A stretch of DNA of 64,000 bases from NCBI GenBank assembly GCA_025667525.1, contig JANFOE010000581.1, positions 62,001 to 126,000 of the forward strand. The letters are read 5' to 3'. Within the stretch, counting starts at the first letter, position 1. Each line of letters begins with the position of its first letter. Below the pieces are notes generated by a model. The model was not told the origin of the DNA and ran no database searches. It was given only the letters and a program-made list of their open reading frames with translations. The DNA is from Glebionis coronaria (taxonomy: Eukaryota > Streptophyta > Magnoliopsida > Asterales > Asteraceae). The position numbers were made by a program, and so were the translations under genes. Below, in pieces: positions 11,791 to 24,653 of this stretch.

Positions 11791-13144
11791 TGTGAGAACT
11801 CGTACTTTCGCAACATTATTTTATTCTTTTTATTCGTGCTTCTTGAATTTTTCCAACGTATTACGTTTTCTTGTATTGCTATATGTAAATCCTGAGATTT
11901 TTAAATTATATTTTTTTAAGTATTTTTCTGATCATCGATAAATACTTTGTATGGAATTATAAATTTTCATTTTATTTTTCCATATTTATTTTAAATCAAA
12001 GTTTTTGATTTAAAATCACCCGCGTGCGTTTTATAACGAGTTTATTCAAAATCAGTGTACAACGAAAACTCCTAGTGATCGCGATACCGACGGATGCCCA
12101 AAAGTTTACGTTTATTTATCGATTATTTCGATAATAAATATTTTCGACGATTTCGTTTTAATTACGTATTAAGTCATGTCGGGAAATCGTATAATCATTT
12201 TTATGATGCGTTGTAACTTTTAAAAAAGTATTTTTACGAAACTCAAGCCCCGTAAATATTTTTAATATTTACCAATAACCATTTTCTACCCTTTAAACTA
12301 GTATTTATTTTCTAGTCCTAAAGTTTTATACTTGACAACTATAACCCTTATACCTAACTAGCATATTTAAACCAAAAATCTTTCACTAAACTACACATAC
12401 ACATCATTAAAAAAAAACACAAACACAAACCCTCACCCCCTTTCTTGCCGTGAGACCCAACAAAAAAAAAAAAAAAAAAAAAAAAAACCCAATTTTCATC
12501 ATCATCCATTATTATTTAGCCAAAACAAAATTAAGACCACTTCTTATAATTTTAAGGTGCTTCTTTTGGTACAAAATTTATACACATGCATCAACTTTTG
12601 AAGTTTTGATGATTTTATGGTTGGTGATGTTCTAATCATCTTGCATATGTTATATTTGGTAAGATTATCATGTTTTGATCCTTAAAAGTCTTGTTTTTAA
12701 TCTTTGATTTTTGTTAGATTTTTCATACAAGTGTTTAGGAGTGTTTGGTTGATGGGTATAATAGTATAGTGATCCTATGGGTATGGGAATGATTGGTTTT
12801 GAGTGAAAAATAGATTTGTCATGTTTTCTAAAAAGCTAATTTGGGACAGCAGCCTTAAACAGTATGTTTCGTGGGTTTAAGGTCTGTGAAAGGCTGATAT
12901 TATTTGATATTATTGTAGAGTTTTCCGAGACGCTCGTTTCGGTATAAGATAGAGCTTCTAACTCATTACGAGTCAAAAGTTATGCTAGTTTTAGTTTTCG
13001 TGTACCGGGAGACGCAAGTCGGCGCAATCCGAAATTGTGGCTGATTTTGGGTCGACTCTCGGGGACTTTAGGCTTGGTTAGATAAATGTATCTACTGATT
13101 TTCAAAGTTTACAAACTGAGTTTGATGAGTCTAGTAGTGGTTTC
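11791..13144 (+). repeat. LARD LTR2, 5' part
   Basis: First 1354 bp of the middle LARD LTR, starting TGTGAG. It ends with gtttc (13140-13144), duplicated by the copia insertion, and continues at 25153. Includes a run of 26 A at 12462-12487. Confidence 0.9.
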
Positions 13145-13643
13145 TGTTGGGAATAAAATATGGGTCAGATCACTAAACGCTGATAAGAAGAAAGTCAACG
13201 CTGATAGATTGACATTGGACGCTGATAGAAGTCAACGCTGACAGCCTTGAAGATTGACACTGATGGAATATCTTCATACGTATCTTTTGTTTATTTGTTT
13301 ATGGTAAAGATAAACACAACATTGTATTTTCTATTATTATCTTTACCTAGAATAGTTGATTCGTAGCTTATTGTACAAGACTTCTTGTTCTATAAAAGAA
13401 GGTCTTTTAGGTTAAAGTCATATATCAGTTTTCATAGTATTCGCAAGTTAAACCTTTCATTGTAATCAACAAGAATCATTCTAATACAAGTGAAAGTTTG
13501 TTTAACATCATTGTGTTTTAGATCAAGTGTTAATTCCGCATAACACTTTGTTACTTTATTCATAAGCAAAGGTTTCTCTACGTGTAGTACTTGATCTAAT
13601 CTCGTATACACAAAGCTTAATCGATCTAAGTTTGGGATCAACA
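13145..13643 (+). repeat. Copia left LTR
   Basis: 499 bp from TGTTGGGAAT to GATCAACA. A TATA box (tataaaag) lies at 13391-13398, so transcription probably starts some 30 bp later. Four close copies of the RACGCTGAYA motif lie within the first 100 bp (13176, 13197, 13218 and 13234). Confidence 0.95.
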
Positions 13644-13747
13644 AGTGGTATCAGAGCTTGTTGAGAAACTTTTGATCTTTAAGTAACGCAGAACCCTAAA
13701 ACACCAAACCCTAAAAACCCTAAGATTCTCAAAACCCTAAAAACATC
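13644..13747 (+). other. Copia PBS and leader
   Basis: AGTGGTATCAGAGCTTG begins directly after the LTR; the TGGTATCAGAGC part (13646-13657) matches initiator-Met tRNA priming. The 104-base leader then carries repeated ccctaaa/aaccctaa-like segments up to the gag ATG. Confidence 0.85.
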
Positions 13748-16633
13748 ATGTCTGGCACAAATCAACCTCCTGCTTTGCTTCAAAACAACTTCTCAAACCC
13801 TAGTATCAAAATTCCCATGTTTGATGCCAGAAACTTTGAGCTTTGGAAGTCCAATTTTGAGCAATACATAGCTATTCATGACTACACTCTTTGGGAAATT
13901 ATCGAATATGGGAACACATTCGATAAAGCAGCAAAGATTACTGCTGCTATTGCCACAAGGACAGCTGTTCCTAATTGTCCTGAATCTGATAAGGTGGAAA
14001 AGCCTGAAGATGGGAGAGCTGTTGCTGTTGAAGATATAGCCAAGAAGAGGGTGGACATGAAAATCTTGAATATCTTGAAACATGCCCTAGGTCATGAGAA
14101 TCAACACAAGTACAAACGATTTGAGTCAGCAAAAGAACTTTGGGAAGCTCTTGAGGTAGCACATGGTGGCAATGCTGACACAAAAGAAGAAAAGAAGAAG
14201 CAACTATTGCATGAGTATGCTGTCTTTAAAGCTCAACCTAATGAGAATCTCAGCAGTATGAGAAGTAGACTTCTTGACATCACAAGTCAACTTTCCTTCA
14301 TGGGAAAACAGATTGATGACCCTGAATTGAATGCTACTTTTCTCAAAAGCCTTGGTGATGTATGGAAGATTGAGACAAGATCTATTCTTGTCAATAATAC
14401 CCACAAGACTTCCAGGTTTGATGACATCTTCAACAAATTAAGACTGTTGGAGAATGAATGGCAATTGGAGAGTGATAACAAATCTTCCAGCAGCAACATG
14501 GCCTTCTTTTCACAAAGTGAAGGCCAATTTGATTCCATGAACTTCTATGGACATTCAGCAACTGGATCTCAAGGTGTCAGCGCTGGATGTCAATCTGTCA
14601 GCGCTGGATCATATCCTGTCAACGCTTTGTACTCAAGCGCTGACACACACAATCATGGCGCTGATAGAATTAAACCTGCTGGTTTTGATCTTGATACTGT
14701 GTGTGCATTCATTGCTTCTTTGCCTAGTGATTCAAGGATTACTTATGAAGATCTTGAGCAGATAAGTGATGAACAATTGGAAGAGATGGATATCAAGTGG
14801 ACTATGGCTCTTGTAAGTTTAAGAGCAAACAGGTTCAATAAAAGGTTCAAGAAGAAGATGACCTTTAATGCTAAGGATGTTGCTGGCTTTGACAAGTCCA
14901 AGGTGGAGTGCTACAACTGTCATAGGATGGGGCACTTTATGAGGGAATGTAGATCTCCAAGGAGATCTGATGCTGGGAAGCCTTCAAGCCAAATGATTAA
15001 GAGCCCAGATCCCAAGGCCATGGTTGCTGTTCAACAAATTGATGGTGTTGGGGAATGGGATTGGAGCTGGATGGCTAAGAATGAAGAAGAGGACAGAGCT
15101 TTGGTTGCTGAAGTTAAAGAAGAGCATGTTGAATATGCTCTCATGGCACACTCCTCCTCTTCATCAGATAATGAGGTATATGATGATGCTTTCTGTTCTA
15201 AGGGTTGTCGTTTAAATACTGAAAAATTAAAACAAGAGATAGTTAAATTATTAGATGAGGCAAGTACTGCAAGATGCAAAGTATCTAACTATCAAATTGC
15301 TCTTACCCAAACAGAAAAGACAGTAGCTGAGTATAAGAAAATGGAGTTTGATTTAAAGGATCAAATAAACATCTTAAAACATGAGTTATTTCAGAGTAAA
15401 GATGTGCAAGATATAGTAAATAGGGTTAATCTTGATTTGATAGCTCAGTTACAGGAGGCTAACAAAAACAAAGATAATGTGAGTCTTAAAATCCAGAGAT
15501 TTGACAAGGCCACACAATCCCTAGGAGAGTGTGTTAGTAAACAAAGAGACTCTAAGGATATGAGTGGGATTGGGATGAATAATTATACTGTTGTTCCACC
15601 ACCAGCTGGGGATTTCTATGGTGTCCAATCAAAGGACTTATCTTGGACTGGCTTGCCAGAATGCCAAGAGGAGGAGTTCATTCCTCCACCTAGAGTGACT
15701 TCCCCAGTTGAGGAATATCAGCAAAAGCTGACTGACCTAGAAGAGTGGAAGAAAGCTAACCACACTTTGTTTGTTAAGGGAGGGTTGTTGTGTGAAAGTC
15801 CAAATGAGCCCACACCAATCACAAAACCAATTGATGATCCTAAACCTATTAAGATCACACACCCTACCACTGGCAAAGCTGTTGACCTTGGCCCACAAAA
15901 TGTCAGAAAACCTAGTGTTAAATATGCAGAGATGTATAGGAATACTAGGTCACCAAAAAGCCAAGTTAGTAATCATGGAACAGGCTTCTTTGCTTCTAGA
16001 CCTAAGACTATGTCTAGAAAAGCTTGTTATACATGTGGTAGCTTCTCACATTTGGCCTACAAATGTGTCAACGCTTCCAATGTCAACGCTGATAGGAACC
16101 ATTTCAGCGCTGACAAGAGTCAACATAGGTCAAACACTGTCAGACCCAATACCTTTGTGAACAAAAGTTCACAAGTTGTTAGACCAGCTCCATTCTTTTC
16201 TAGAGGGTCTAACACACAAGGCCTAAGACCTTTTCAAAAGTCAAGTACTTGGTCAAATAGGCAATGGGTTCCTGTAGCAAACCCTAGGTGCAACGCTGAT
16301 AAGAGTAATCGGGGCACTGACAAGAGATATTTCAGCGCTGATAGAAACACTGCTAAACCTAGGTATTTGCAGCCACAGGGAAATAGGTCTAAAGCTTCTA
16401 CTAGCTTAACATGGAGACCAAAACAAGACCAGAACCCTAATAATACTGGTATTTCTATGACATGCAACAGGTTTCATTATATTTCAAAGGCATTGTCAAC
16501 ACCAATTGGGGTTAACTGGGAATTTCATTCAAACAGGGATGAAAATGGAGTTGTTATGAGAACCAAGTCTGTTCTTGTTGAACAACCAAATGAATCCAAG
16601 TCTTCCAAGGCTTGGGTTCCCAAAGAAAACTAA
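13748..16633 (+). CDS. gag: Copia Gag, 961 aa
   Basis: Structural protein that would form the virus-like particle in the cytoplasm and bind element RNA. The ATG at 13748 is the first after the PBS. Residues about 20-250 resemble the plant copia Gag domain (LWEIIEYG segment, then a leucine-rich region ending near LLENEW). There are two zinc knuckles of form CX2CX4HX4C, at residues 388-401 and 760-773, separated by a long coiled-coil-like stretch (about 495-610). Having two knuckles 370 residues apart is unusual; the second is followed by a basic, NAD/SAD-repeat-rich tail. The frame is intact. The stop TAA at 16631-16633 shares its last A with the pol ATG. Confidence 0.9.
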   Translation: MSGTNQPPALLQNNFSNPSIKIPMFDARNFELWKSNFEQYIAIHDYTLWEIIEYGNTFDKAAKITAAIATRTAVPNCPESDKVEKPEDGRAVAVEDIAKKRVDMKILNILKHALGHENQHKYKRFESAKELWEALEVAHGGNADTKEEKKKQLLHEYAVFKAQPNENLSSMRSRLLDITSQLSFMGKQIDDPELNATFLKSLGDVWKIETRSILVNNTHKTSRFDDIFNKLRLLENEWQLESDNKSSSSNMAFFSQSEGQFDSMNFYGHSATGSQGVSAGCQSVSAGSYPVNALYSSADTHNHGADRIKPAGFDLDTVCAFIASLPSDSRITYEDLEQISDEQLEEMDIKWTMALVSLRANRFNKRFKKKMTFNAKDVAGFDKSKVECYNCHRMGHFMRECRSPRRSDAGKPSSQMIKSPDPKAMVAVQQIDGVGEWDWSWMAKNEEEDRALVAEVKEEHVEYALMAHSSSSSDNEVYDDAFCSKGCRLNTEKLKQEIVKLLDEASTARCKVSNYQIALTQTEKTVAEYKKMEFDLKDQINILKHELFQSKDVQDIVNRVNLDLIAQLQEANKNKDNVSLKIQRFDKATQSLGECVSKQRDSKDMSGIGMNNYTVVPPPAGDFYGVQSKDLSWTGLPECQEEEFIPPPRVTSPVEEYQQKLTDLEEWKKANHTLFVKGGLLCESPNEPTPITKPIDDPKPIKITHPTTGKAVDLGPQNVRKPSVKYAEMYRNTRSPKSQVSNHGTGFFASRPKTMSRKACYTCGSFSHLAYKCVNASNVNADRNHFSADKSQHRSNTVRPNTFVNKSSQVVRPAPFFSRGSNTQGLRPFQKSSTWSNRQWVPVANPRCNADKSNRGTDKRYFSADRNTAKPRYLQPQGNRSKASTSLTWRPKQDQNPNNTGISMTCNRFHYISKALSTPIGVNWEFHSNRDENGVVMRTKSVLVEQPNESKSSKAWVPKEN

Positions 16634-19600
16634 TGTGTTTTCTTTATGTGCAGGGCATTCAGAAGAAGATCAATGACTATGGATACTGGGATAGTGGATG
16701 CTCAAGGCACATGACAGGAAAGGAAGACTATCTGACCAATTTCTCTCCTATTCAAGATGGTGATAAGGTATACTTTGGTGGGGGCTATGGAACAATCACA
16801 GGAAAAGGAACCCTTGTCACCAACAATCTAAGATTTGAGAATGTCTTCCTGGTAAAAGATCTGGATTATAATTTGTTTAGTGTATCACAAGTGTGTGATA
16901 ACAAAAATAAGGTTCTTTTCACAGATACTGAGTGCTTGGTGTTAAGCAAGGATTATAAGCTCCCTGAGGAGAAATACATAGATTTTAGAACACCAAGGCA
17001 TAAAGACATATATAATGTGAATCTTAATGGAATTAAGGTAAATAATAAAATGTCATGTCTGTATGCTAAAGCCTCAGTAGATGAAAGTAATCTTTGGCAC
17101 AGGAGACTAGGGCACATAAACTTTAAGAATATTAATAGGCTTGTGAGGCTTGGTTTAGTTGATGGTTTGCCTGAAAAGGCTTTCCACAATGACCACTCTT
17201 GTGTTGCATGTCTTAAGGGCAAGCAGCACAAGGTCTCATTCAGGTCTAAACAGGTGCACTCTAGTTCTAAACCACTTCACTTATTGCATATGGACCTCTT
17301 TGGTCCAACTAATATAGAAAGTTTGAAGGGTAAATCATATTGTTTTGTCATTACTGATGATTACTCCAGGTTTACATGGACTTTCTTTTTAGCCAAGAAA
17401 AGTGAAACTGCCCTAAGTCTGATTAATTTTATTACCCAGATAGAAAAGAAGAATGGTAATGAGGTCAAAATTATTAGAAGTGACAATGGGGGTGAGTTTA
17501 GAAATCAGTTGTTAGATGATTTTTGTGCCAAGAAAGGGATTACTAGGCAGTTTAGCATAGCTAGAACCCCACAGCAAAATGGGGTTGCTGAAAGGAAGAA
17601 TAGGACCCTTATTGAAGCAGCCAGAACCATGTTGGCTGATGCCCATTTTCCTATAGCCTTTTGGGCTGAAGCTGTTAACACAGCTTGTTATGTTCAAAAT
17701 AGGGCATTGGTCAACAAGATACATAATAAGACACCTTATGAATTACTTTGGGGAAGGAAGCCCAATATTGGCTTTCTTAAGCCATTTGGTTGTCATGTAG
17801 TTGTGTTAGAAACTAGTGAGGCCCTAGGTAAATTTGATTCAAAAGGTGATGAAGGCTACTTCATGGGTTATTCAGTGCAGAGTAAAGGATATAGGGTTTA
17901 CATTAAAAAGGAAAAACGTATACTTGAAAAGGTACATGTTAGGTTTTTAGAAAGTAAACCTAGTGATCCTGAGAGTGGTCCAAATTGGTTGTTTGACTTA
18001 GAACCTTTGTCTAGAGCTTTAAATTATATGCCTGTTACTGATCCAGACATTGTGAAGGTAACTTCAAGTGTTTTGGAAAAGAGAATTGGTAATGTTTCAG
18101 GTATACAGGTTGCTAAGGAGGATGGACCACCAGCAGTTAAATCATCTCCCACACAAGAATTTGTTACACTTCCTATATGGACAGATGAGTATTATGCTGC
18201 TGCTACTGCTGCAAGGAAAGATAATGGTGGTGTTCAAATACCACCAAATACTAACATGCATGATTCTTCAGGCGCTGACAAAGGGAAATCAAGCGCTGAC
18301 ACGACCAATTCAGACGCTGATGGCTCCAAAGCTGACAACAGCAGTTCAAGCGTTGTTAGCCCAAACGCTGACAAGCAAGGTTCAGAGTTTGATGACACCT
18401 TTGCACATCTTTTCTCTTCCCATTTTGAACAAGGTGGACCTTCTAATGTTCATGAAGAGATTTCTGTTGATCAAGAAGAATCTGAAGAAGATATTGGCAA
18501 CATGGAGCGTGAAATTGAGGACACCAGACTTATTGAAGGAGGAGTTCTCACTTCCACAGCAAAGGATCACCCCACATCTCAGATCATTGGTGATGTTATG
18601 GCTCCAGTTCAGACAAGAAGATCTCATCAAGGTCTTGGTGGATTTATTGCCAATATACACAAGAAGGTTGATACCCCTCTTGTACAAGCATGTTTGTTTG
18701 CCTGTTTTCTGTCACAGGAAGAACCCAAGAAAATTTTTGATGCTCTCAAGGAACCAAGTTGGGTGGAAGCAATGTAGGATGAGCTTCACCAATTTGCTAT
18801 ACAGGATGTTTGGGAGCTGGTTGATTGTCCTAGATATGTGAGACCAATTGGGACAAGATGGGTTCTAAGGAACAAGAAAGATGAAAGAGGCATTGTGGTC
18901 AGAAACAAGGCACGTTTGGTAGCTCAGGGTTATACACAAGAGGAAGGAATTGATTATGAAGAAGTTTTTGCACCAGTTGCAAGAATTGAAGCTATAAGAA
19001 TTTTTCTAGCTTATGCCTCTTGTATGAATTTTACTGTTTACCAGATGGATGTGAAGAGTGCTTTCCTCTATGGGACAATTGTTGAGGAAGTATATGTCAT
19101 GCAACCTCCTGGTTTTGAAGATCCTGAGAATCCAGACAAGGTTTATAGAGTGAAGAAAGCAATGTATGGACTTCATCAAGCCCCAAGAGCATGGTATGGT
19201 ACATTGTCCACTTACTTGGTGGAAAATGGTTTCAAAAGGGGCACCATAGATCAGACACTGTTTACAAAGAAGAAAGGAAAACATGTGTTGCTTGTGCAGG
19301 TCTATGTTGATGATATCATTTTTGGGTCTACTGATCCAAAAATGAGTGAGGACTTTTCCAAGCTCATGACAGATAAATTCAAGATGAGTGCAATGGGTGA
19401 GATGAACTTCTTTCTAGGTTTACAAGTTCAGCAGAAGGAAGATGGTATCTTCATCTCCCAAGACAAGTATGTAGCTGAAATCTTGAAGAAATATGGTTTT
19501 TCTCCACATGAGAAGGAGGCTTCCACTCCTATGGATAGACAACACCCTTGGGGAAAAATTGGAGCTGGAAAGGATGTGGATGTTAGGCACTATAGATCAA

Positions 19601-20250
19601 TGATTGGTTCATTGATGTATCTTACAGCCTCAAGACCTGACATCATGTTTGCTGTGTGTGCATGTGCACGCCATCACGTGACTCCCAAAGAATGTCACCT
19701 TTTTGCTGTGAAGAGAATTTTTAGGTACCTACGGTGTTATCCAGATCTTGGATTATGGTACCCAAAAGATTCTCCATTGGATCTTATTGCATACTCAGAC
19801 AGTGATTATGGTGGTGACAAGTTTGATAGGAAATCCACAACTGGTGGATGCCAATTTCTTGGGAGCAGATTGATATCTTGGCAATGCAAGAAACAAACAG
19901 TGGTGGCAAACTCTACAACTGAAGCAGAATATGTTGCTGCAGCTGCTTGTTGTGGACAAGTCTTATGGATTCAGAACCAGCTGTTGGATTATGGGTATAA
20001 TTTTATGCATACCAAGATTTTTGTAGACAATAACAGTACTTTATGCATTATTAAAAATCCTGTACATCATTCTAAAACCAAACACATAGAAATTAGACAT
20101 CATTTTATAAGAGATTGCTTTGAGAAAGGTTTAATACAACCAGATAGGGTAGACACAGAGGACAATGTGGCTGATCTATTAACTAAACCTTTTGATGCTG
20201 GAAGATTTCAATATTTGGTAACAAATATTGGAATGGTTAATCTCACTTAA
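16633..20250 (+). pseudogene. pol: Copia Pol with one in-frame UAG
   Basis: Polyprotein of protease, integrase, reverse transcriptase and RNase H. From the ATG at 16633 (overlapping the gag stop as TAATG, in a different frame) the protease DSG starts at codon 20. A GAG-pre-integrase HHCC region follows, then the integrase catalytic triad D221, D284 and E320 (35 residues between the last two), RT with the YVDD motif at codons 891-894, and RNase H with a DSDYGG motif and a TTEAEY segment. All are in copia order and apparently full length. A single UAG at 18775-18777, in a position where glutamine is usual before the RT, splits the frame; the rest reads on to the stop at 20250. It is either a nonsense mutation (CAG to TAG) or, less likely, a recoded stop. 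Confidence 0.9.
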
Positions 20251-21506
20251 TATGTGTTTTGGAATCTTTTTGTAAAAGTATGTACAGGATAATGCATTGT
20301 TATTGGTCTTTATGATGATTTAGATTTTCCACATTATTTTTCTAACACTGACAAAGGTAAATGCAACGCTGTCAAGTGTTATTTTGCCGTTGTTGGAGAT
20401 ATTATTGTCTAACGCTGACAAGAGTTCCTTCAACGCTGATAAGTGTTGTCGGGACGCTGTCAGCAACAAATGTTAGTTTTGTGGTTTTCATCTAAATGTG
20501 CAGGTAATGGTAGCTTTATGCCATTGGATACAGAGTTGCTTATGGATCTTTGAAGAGCTATTTGGACATGTTTTGTTTATGGATGATGGTTGGAATATTT
20601 ATATTCCTATCTTGACATAAATTTTTAATGTTCATATATTTTTTTGAGAACTCATGTATCATAGTTTAAGGGGAGGTTTAAGGAACCTTTAGGACTCTTG
20701 GGTATTCTTTTAATACTCTTATCACAATTCTAGATTGTGTCCACAGGTGAGTATGGGTTAGTTTTACTAAACCATGAGGCACTGTAGCATGCAAAGTTGA
20801 TAAACTATGCATGCTGCCAAGACATTTTTGGCCTAGACTTGGTTGTGGTCTGATGGGAGACTTGGGAATACTTTGGATATGGGTTTACCTGGGAGTTACA
20901 AAGAATTTTATGAAATAACTTTGTTGGTAAGTATTTTGGTTAGCAAGGGACTCTAGAGGACATTTGTGTCTATCTTGCTTATGCAAGTGTGCATAAATGG
21001 ACAGTGCTTGCCGCCCAGTAATTATTATCAACTTGTAAGATATTTCCCTTAGGATAAATTACTTTGTTAAGGTCTTTTTCTTTTTAAATATTTTTATTTT
21101 TATTTTTTAGACGCTGACAAGTTTTTCTCCAAACGCTGTTACGTCCAATCGTGACGCTGACAAGGCTTTAGGCAAACGCTGACAAGAAAATATAGCCGTT
21201 GGGCGCTGATGGGCTATTTTTGACCGTTGACACCTAGTGGGCCCTACCCAGTTGTTATTTTTGACTAATCTTTGGCCGTAATTTTGGGGAGAAGTTACTT
21301 TTAATTAATGCATGAGATAAGTTATATTTGATTCAAGATTTTCATGATTGATCTTTGAATATAACCGCCTCATTTTTGACCAATCAAAATCATGTATCTC
21401 TCCTATAAATTTGGCTAATCTTTTTATTCTGGGTATTCATATTTTCTTGTCTAATACTTTTTCTCCTAGATATTTCCATATCACATAACCTAAACAACTT
21501 TCAATC
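20251..21506 (+). other. Copia pol-ORF3 spacer with internal polypurine tract
   Basis: A 1256-bp non-coding stretch. A polypurine-like aaggggagg lies at 20668-20676, where the 3' end of a simple copia element would be expected. A bulged hairpin lies directly before it (AACT-c-ATG, loop TAT, CATAGTT at 20649-20666). Two clusters of the GCGCTGAYA-type motif occur, at about 20345-20470 and 21110-21215. The region could hold the promoter or splice acceptor for the third ORF; I see neither with confidence. Confidence 0.7.
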
Positions 21507-24500
21507 ATGGCACCCAAATTCAACTCAAAGAATTTAACATTGGAGTTCAAGAGCCAACACAATATGATAGCTTACTTGACTGCTGATGATGCTTTATTTC
21601 CTCAGTATTCACAGATGGTGGCATTTTTAAATGCATCTTCATTGAGGTATGCACTTTCTCATACACCATTAGTCCCTGTCGCACACATTAGACAGTTTTG
21701 GAACAATGTTAGTTCCACAACAACTAATGGAGTGACCACATTAACATCTACTGTTCATGGAAGAACATGGGTGGTCACTGAAGCTTTGGTTCGCCAAGCT
21801 TTGCGTCTTGATGACGCTGATGGTGTGACTACCCTTGCTATTGCAACAATAGAACAGGGTCTTAGGGAATTGGGTTATCCTATTCCTGCTGATGTCACTT
21901 TAAATAAATATCATAAGCAGGAATTTCCCTCTGACTGGAAATATTTGATACATGTCCTTTTACAATGCTTAAGTCCAAAATGTACTTCTTTTAATGAAAT
22001 AAACAGGTCAATAGCAAGTGCTTTGGTTTGTATCACACGTGGGCTTAAGTATAATTTTTCAAAAATGATTTTTGAAGGGATGTGTAAAAACAAGGGAAGT
22101 AAAATGACTTTGGCTTACCCTAGATTTTTGCAAATGGTCTTTGATTTACAAGAATATTGTTCTAGGGATCATGACACTTTTTATGAGATCCCTAAACAAC
22201 AGAAAACCATTTTTGCTAAAATGAGCTCCACAAACGACCCCATACCTCTTACCCAACCAATGCTTGCAGTAATTCAGGCTGCACAACCACAACCACAACC
22301 ACAACCAGACCCTGAACCCCAACTTGAGCCTATTCATGATCCATCACCTTCACCAGAAAACATGGACATTGACCAACCAAGCGCTGACACTCAAAATGTG
22401 GGCGCTGACACAGCCAATCCCAACACTGATACACTTCCTGAACAATCCCAAACACCCCTTAATCAACCCACACCCACACAATCTACTTCATCTTCTACCC
22501 CATTACAATCTAGGTTGACTAAACGCCAAAGGGTTACTAGAGTGTTCTCCTCTAGTGATCCTAGCCTTGTAGCAGAGAGAACCACCTCCACAAGTGTGGC
22601 TGGTGAAATGGGTGAGGCTGGGGCTATTGACACAAGCTTAGAAGCTGGTTAAGCCAGTCCCAACATCATTAAGACCTCATCCATGCCCCATGATTCTATT
22701 TTGGGAGGTCAAATCCCCATTCTAGCTGAGGGCAGATTGGAACCTATGACCATAATTGAATTGACGGCGGCTGTCATTAGCTTGCAAAAGCAAAATGTCA
22801 GTCTTGTACAAACTGTCAACAAACAGGGACGAGAACTCCAAGTTTTGAGGGAGAGAGTAACTGTTTTGGAGAATCCAAGTAGCAGGAGTCTAATGGAGGA
22901 ATCTTCCAAAGGGGAGGATAAAGAGGATGAGGAGGATGAGTTGATTCACACAGCTAGTGAAAAGAGTTCAGAAAAGAGTTCACAATTTAGTGAATCTTTG
23001 CAGATTGCTGAAGCTCTCACCAACTTGAAGAAGCACCCAGTTGTTGATACATCCAAGGTGACACCAAAGAACTTGGAAGGATCTTTCAAAGAAACATTGG
23101 GCGTTGATACAGGTTTGGACGCTGACACATCCAGCGCTGATAAAGGTAATCGTGGCGCTGATAGGAGCAACTTGAACGCTGACAAAGTTGCAGGTGGTGT
23201 TGATGTATTCCAGCCATCAACAATCATCAAAGATGTGTCCACACAGGTTTCTTCTTCTACTTTACCAATTATTGATCCAAAAGACAAAGGTAAAGGTATT
23301 TTGATTGAAGAAGATGTTCCAAAGAAAGATGCAGCACAAATAGCTTTTGATGAACAGTTGGCTGCACAACTTGTGGAAAGAGATTTGAAGAGGAGTAGAA
23401 GATCACCATTTGTTGTTTCTGAGAGTGAGGATGAAAGTGGTGATGATAAAGAAGGTGATAGCTCAGATTCAAGCATTCAAATTATTGAAGATCCAGAAAG
23501 GCTTGAATATGGGGATGAGCTAGCAAAGGAGAGGTTGGGTGAGTTGAAGAATCAGATTGATTGGGACCTACCAGAAATCACCAGAATGTACCATGCTTGG
23601 GAAGACCAGGTGATGGACAACCCAGGTATGAGTTTATCAGATCAAATTTAGGGGTTGGAAGTTCTTCTTAGGGTACAAGAAGACATAAAGGTGATTATGA
23701 GATTTAATGCACAAGAGGTCAAGACCTGGCTCAAAAGAGATAGAAGGCAGTTGTACTATAAGTTGCTTAGATGTCATCAGCCTAATTGGACATCAAAGAA
23801 GTTGCTGGCCTTGTCTTTTGAGGAGCTAGAGTATAGAGCACATCCTATTTGGAGGAAGGTGCAAGAACAGAATGTCTACCAGTTTCTTTCAGAAGAAAGA
23901 AAACAAGAGCTTGCAGAGGAGATGCAAATTCAAAAGGAAATAAGGATTGCTCAAAGACCAGTGAAGAAAGGAGATCCTTTTCAATTTCCTAAAGACATGG
24001 ATGTGTATTTTCCAACTGAAGGTGTTATAAGGAAGCATCTCAAGCTTTCTCCTTTGGAAGCTTCAGATTTGGTAAATGTAGTACCTCTAGATGACAGAAA
24101 TCCAATCATCAGTTTTGATGAAGATGAGTGTGGTTTTTGGAAGATTGGACGATTTGGAAAGGAGGTACATATTTTCACTTCAGTTATTTCTATATTTGCA
24201 AGCATAGACAGGGAAGACTTGGTGCATCTATGGAGATTAATAGAGGCCAAGTATACAGCTGAAGCACCTACTTCAGCTAATGGAATAAGACTTTGGAACA
24301 CATTTATGACTTTGTGTGGTCCAAAAGAAGCAGATCCTGCCATTTGGAAGGATCTTGAAGATGATCTCAGTAATCTTCATTGGAGGCTATATTCTACTTG
24401 TGGTGTATTTCATATGAGCTCTACAAAGTTTTCAGAGTATTTACTAGTGTATGCTGACTATTTCTTGTCCAAAGAAGTGTTGGAGAAGATGCTAGAGACA

Positions 24501-24593
24501 CCCTTGGAGATAGATTATACTAGTGATGTGGCCAAGGACTTGATCAGATATGTTTATCACCAACATAAGAAGTTTTTGCAAGATTCCTCCTAA
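21507..24593 (+). pseudogene. Copia third ORF (env-like position), two in-frame stops
   Basis: A single frame of 1029 codons from the ATG at 21507, interrupted by TAA at 22650-22652 and TAG at 23649-23651. The first about 230 codons form a compact domain that I recall from large copia elements of Asteraceae (N-terminal part with NMIAYL and RQFWNN segments, then a QCLSPK segment). A proline/glutamine-rich linker (QP repeats near codon 255) follows, then after the first stop a coiled-coil-like heptad region, an acidic serine-rich region, and after the second stop a basic alpha-helical C-terminal domain. I see no signal peptide or clear membrane span, so an envelope role is not supported. The function is unknown. 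SAD, GAD and NAD repeats occur here too. Confidence 0.8.
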
Positions 24594-24612
24594 GCCTTTA
24601 GTTTTTATTCAG

Positions 24613-24653
24613 AAACTTGATTATTGGAATGGATATCAAGTTTAGGGGAGGAT
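24613..24653 (+). promoter_or_regulatory. Copia hairpin and polypurine tract
   Basis: Arms AAACTTGAT (24613-24621) and ATCAAGTTT (24635-24643) pair perfectly over 9 bp around a 13-base loop that contains GGA twice. The polypurine tract aggggaggat (24644-24653) follows at once and abuts the right LTR. Confidence 0.8.
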
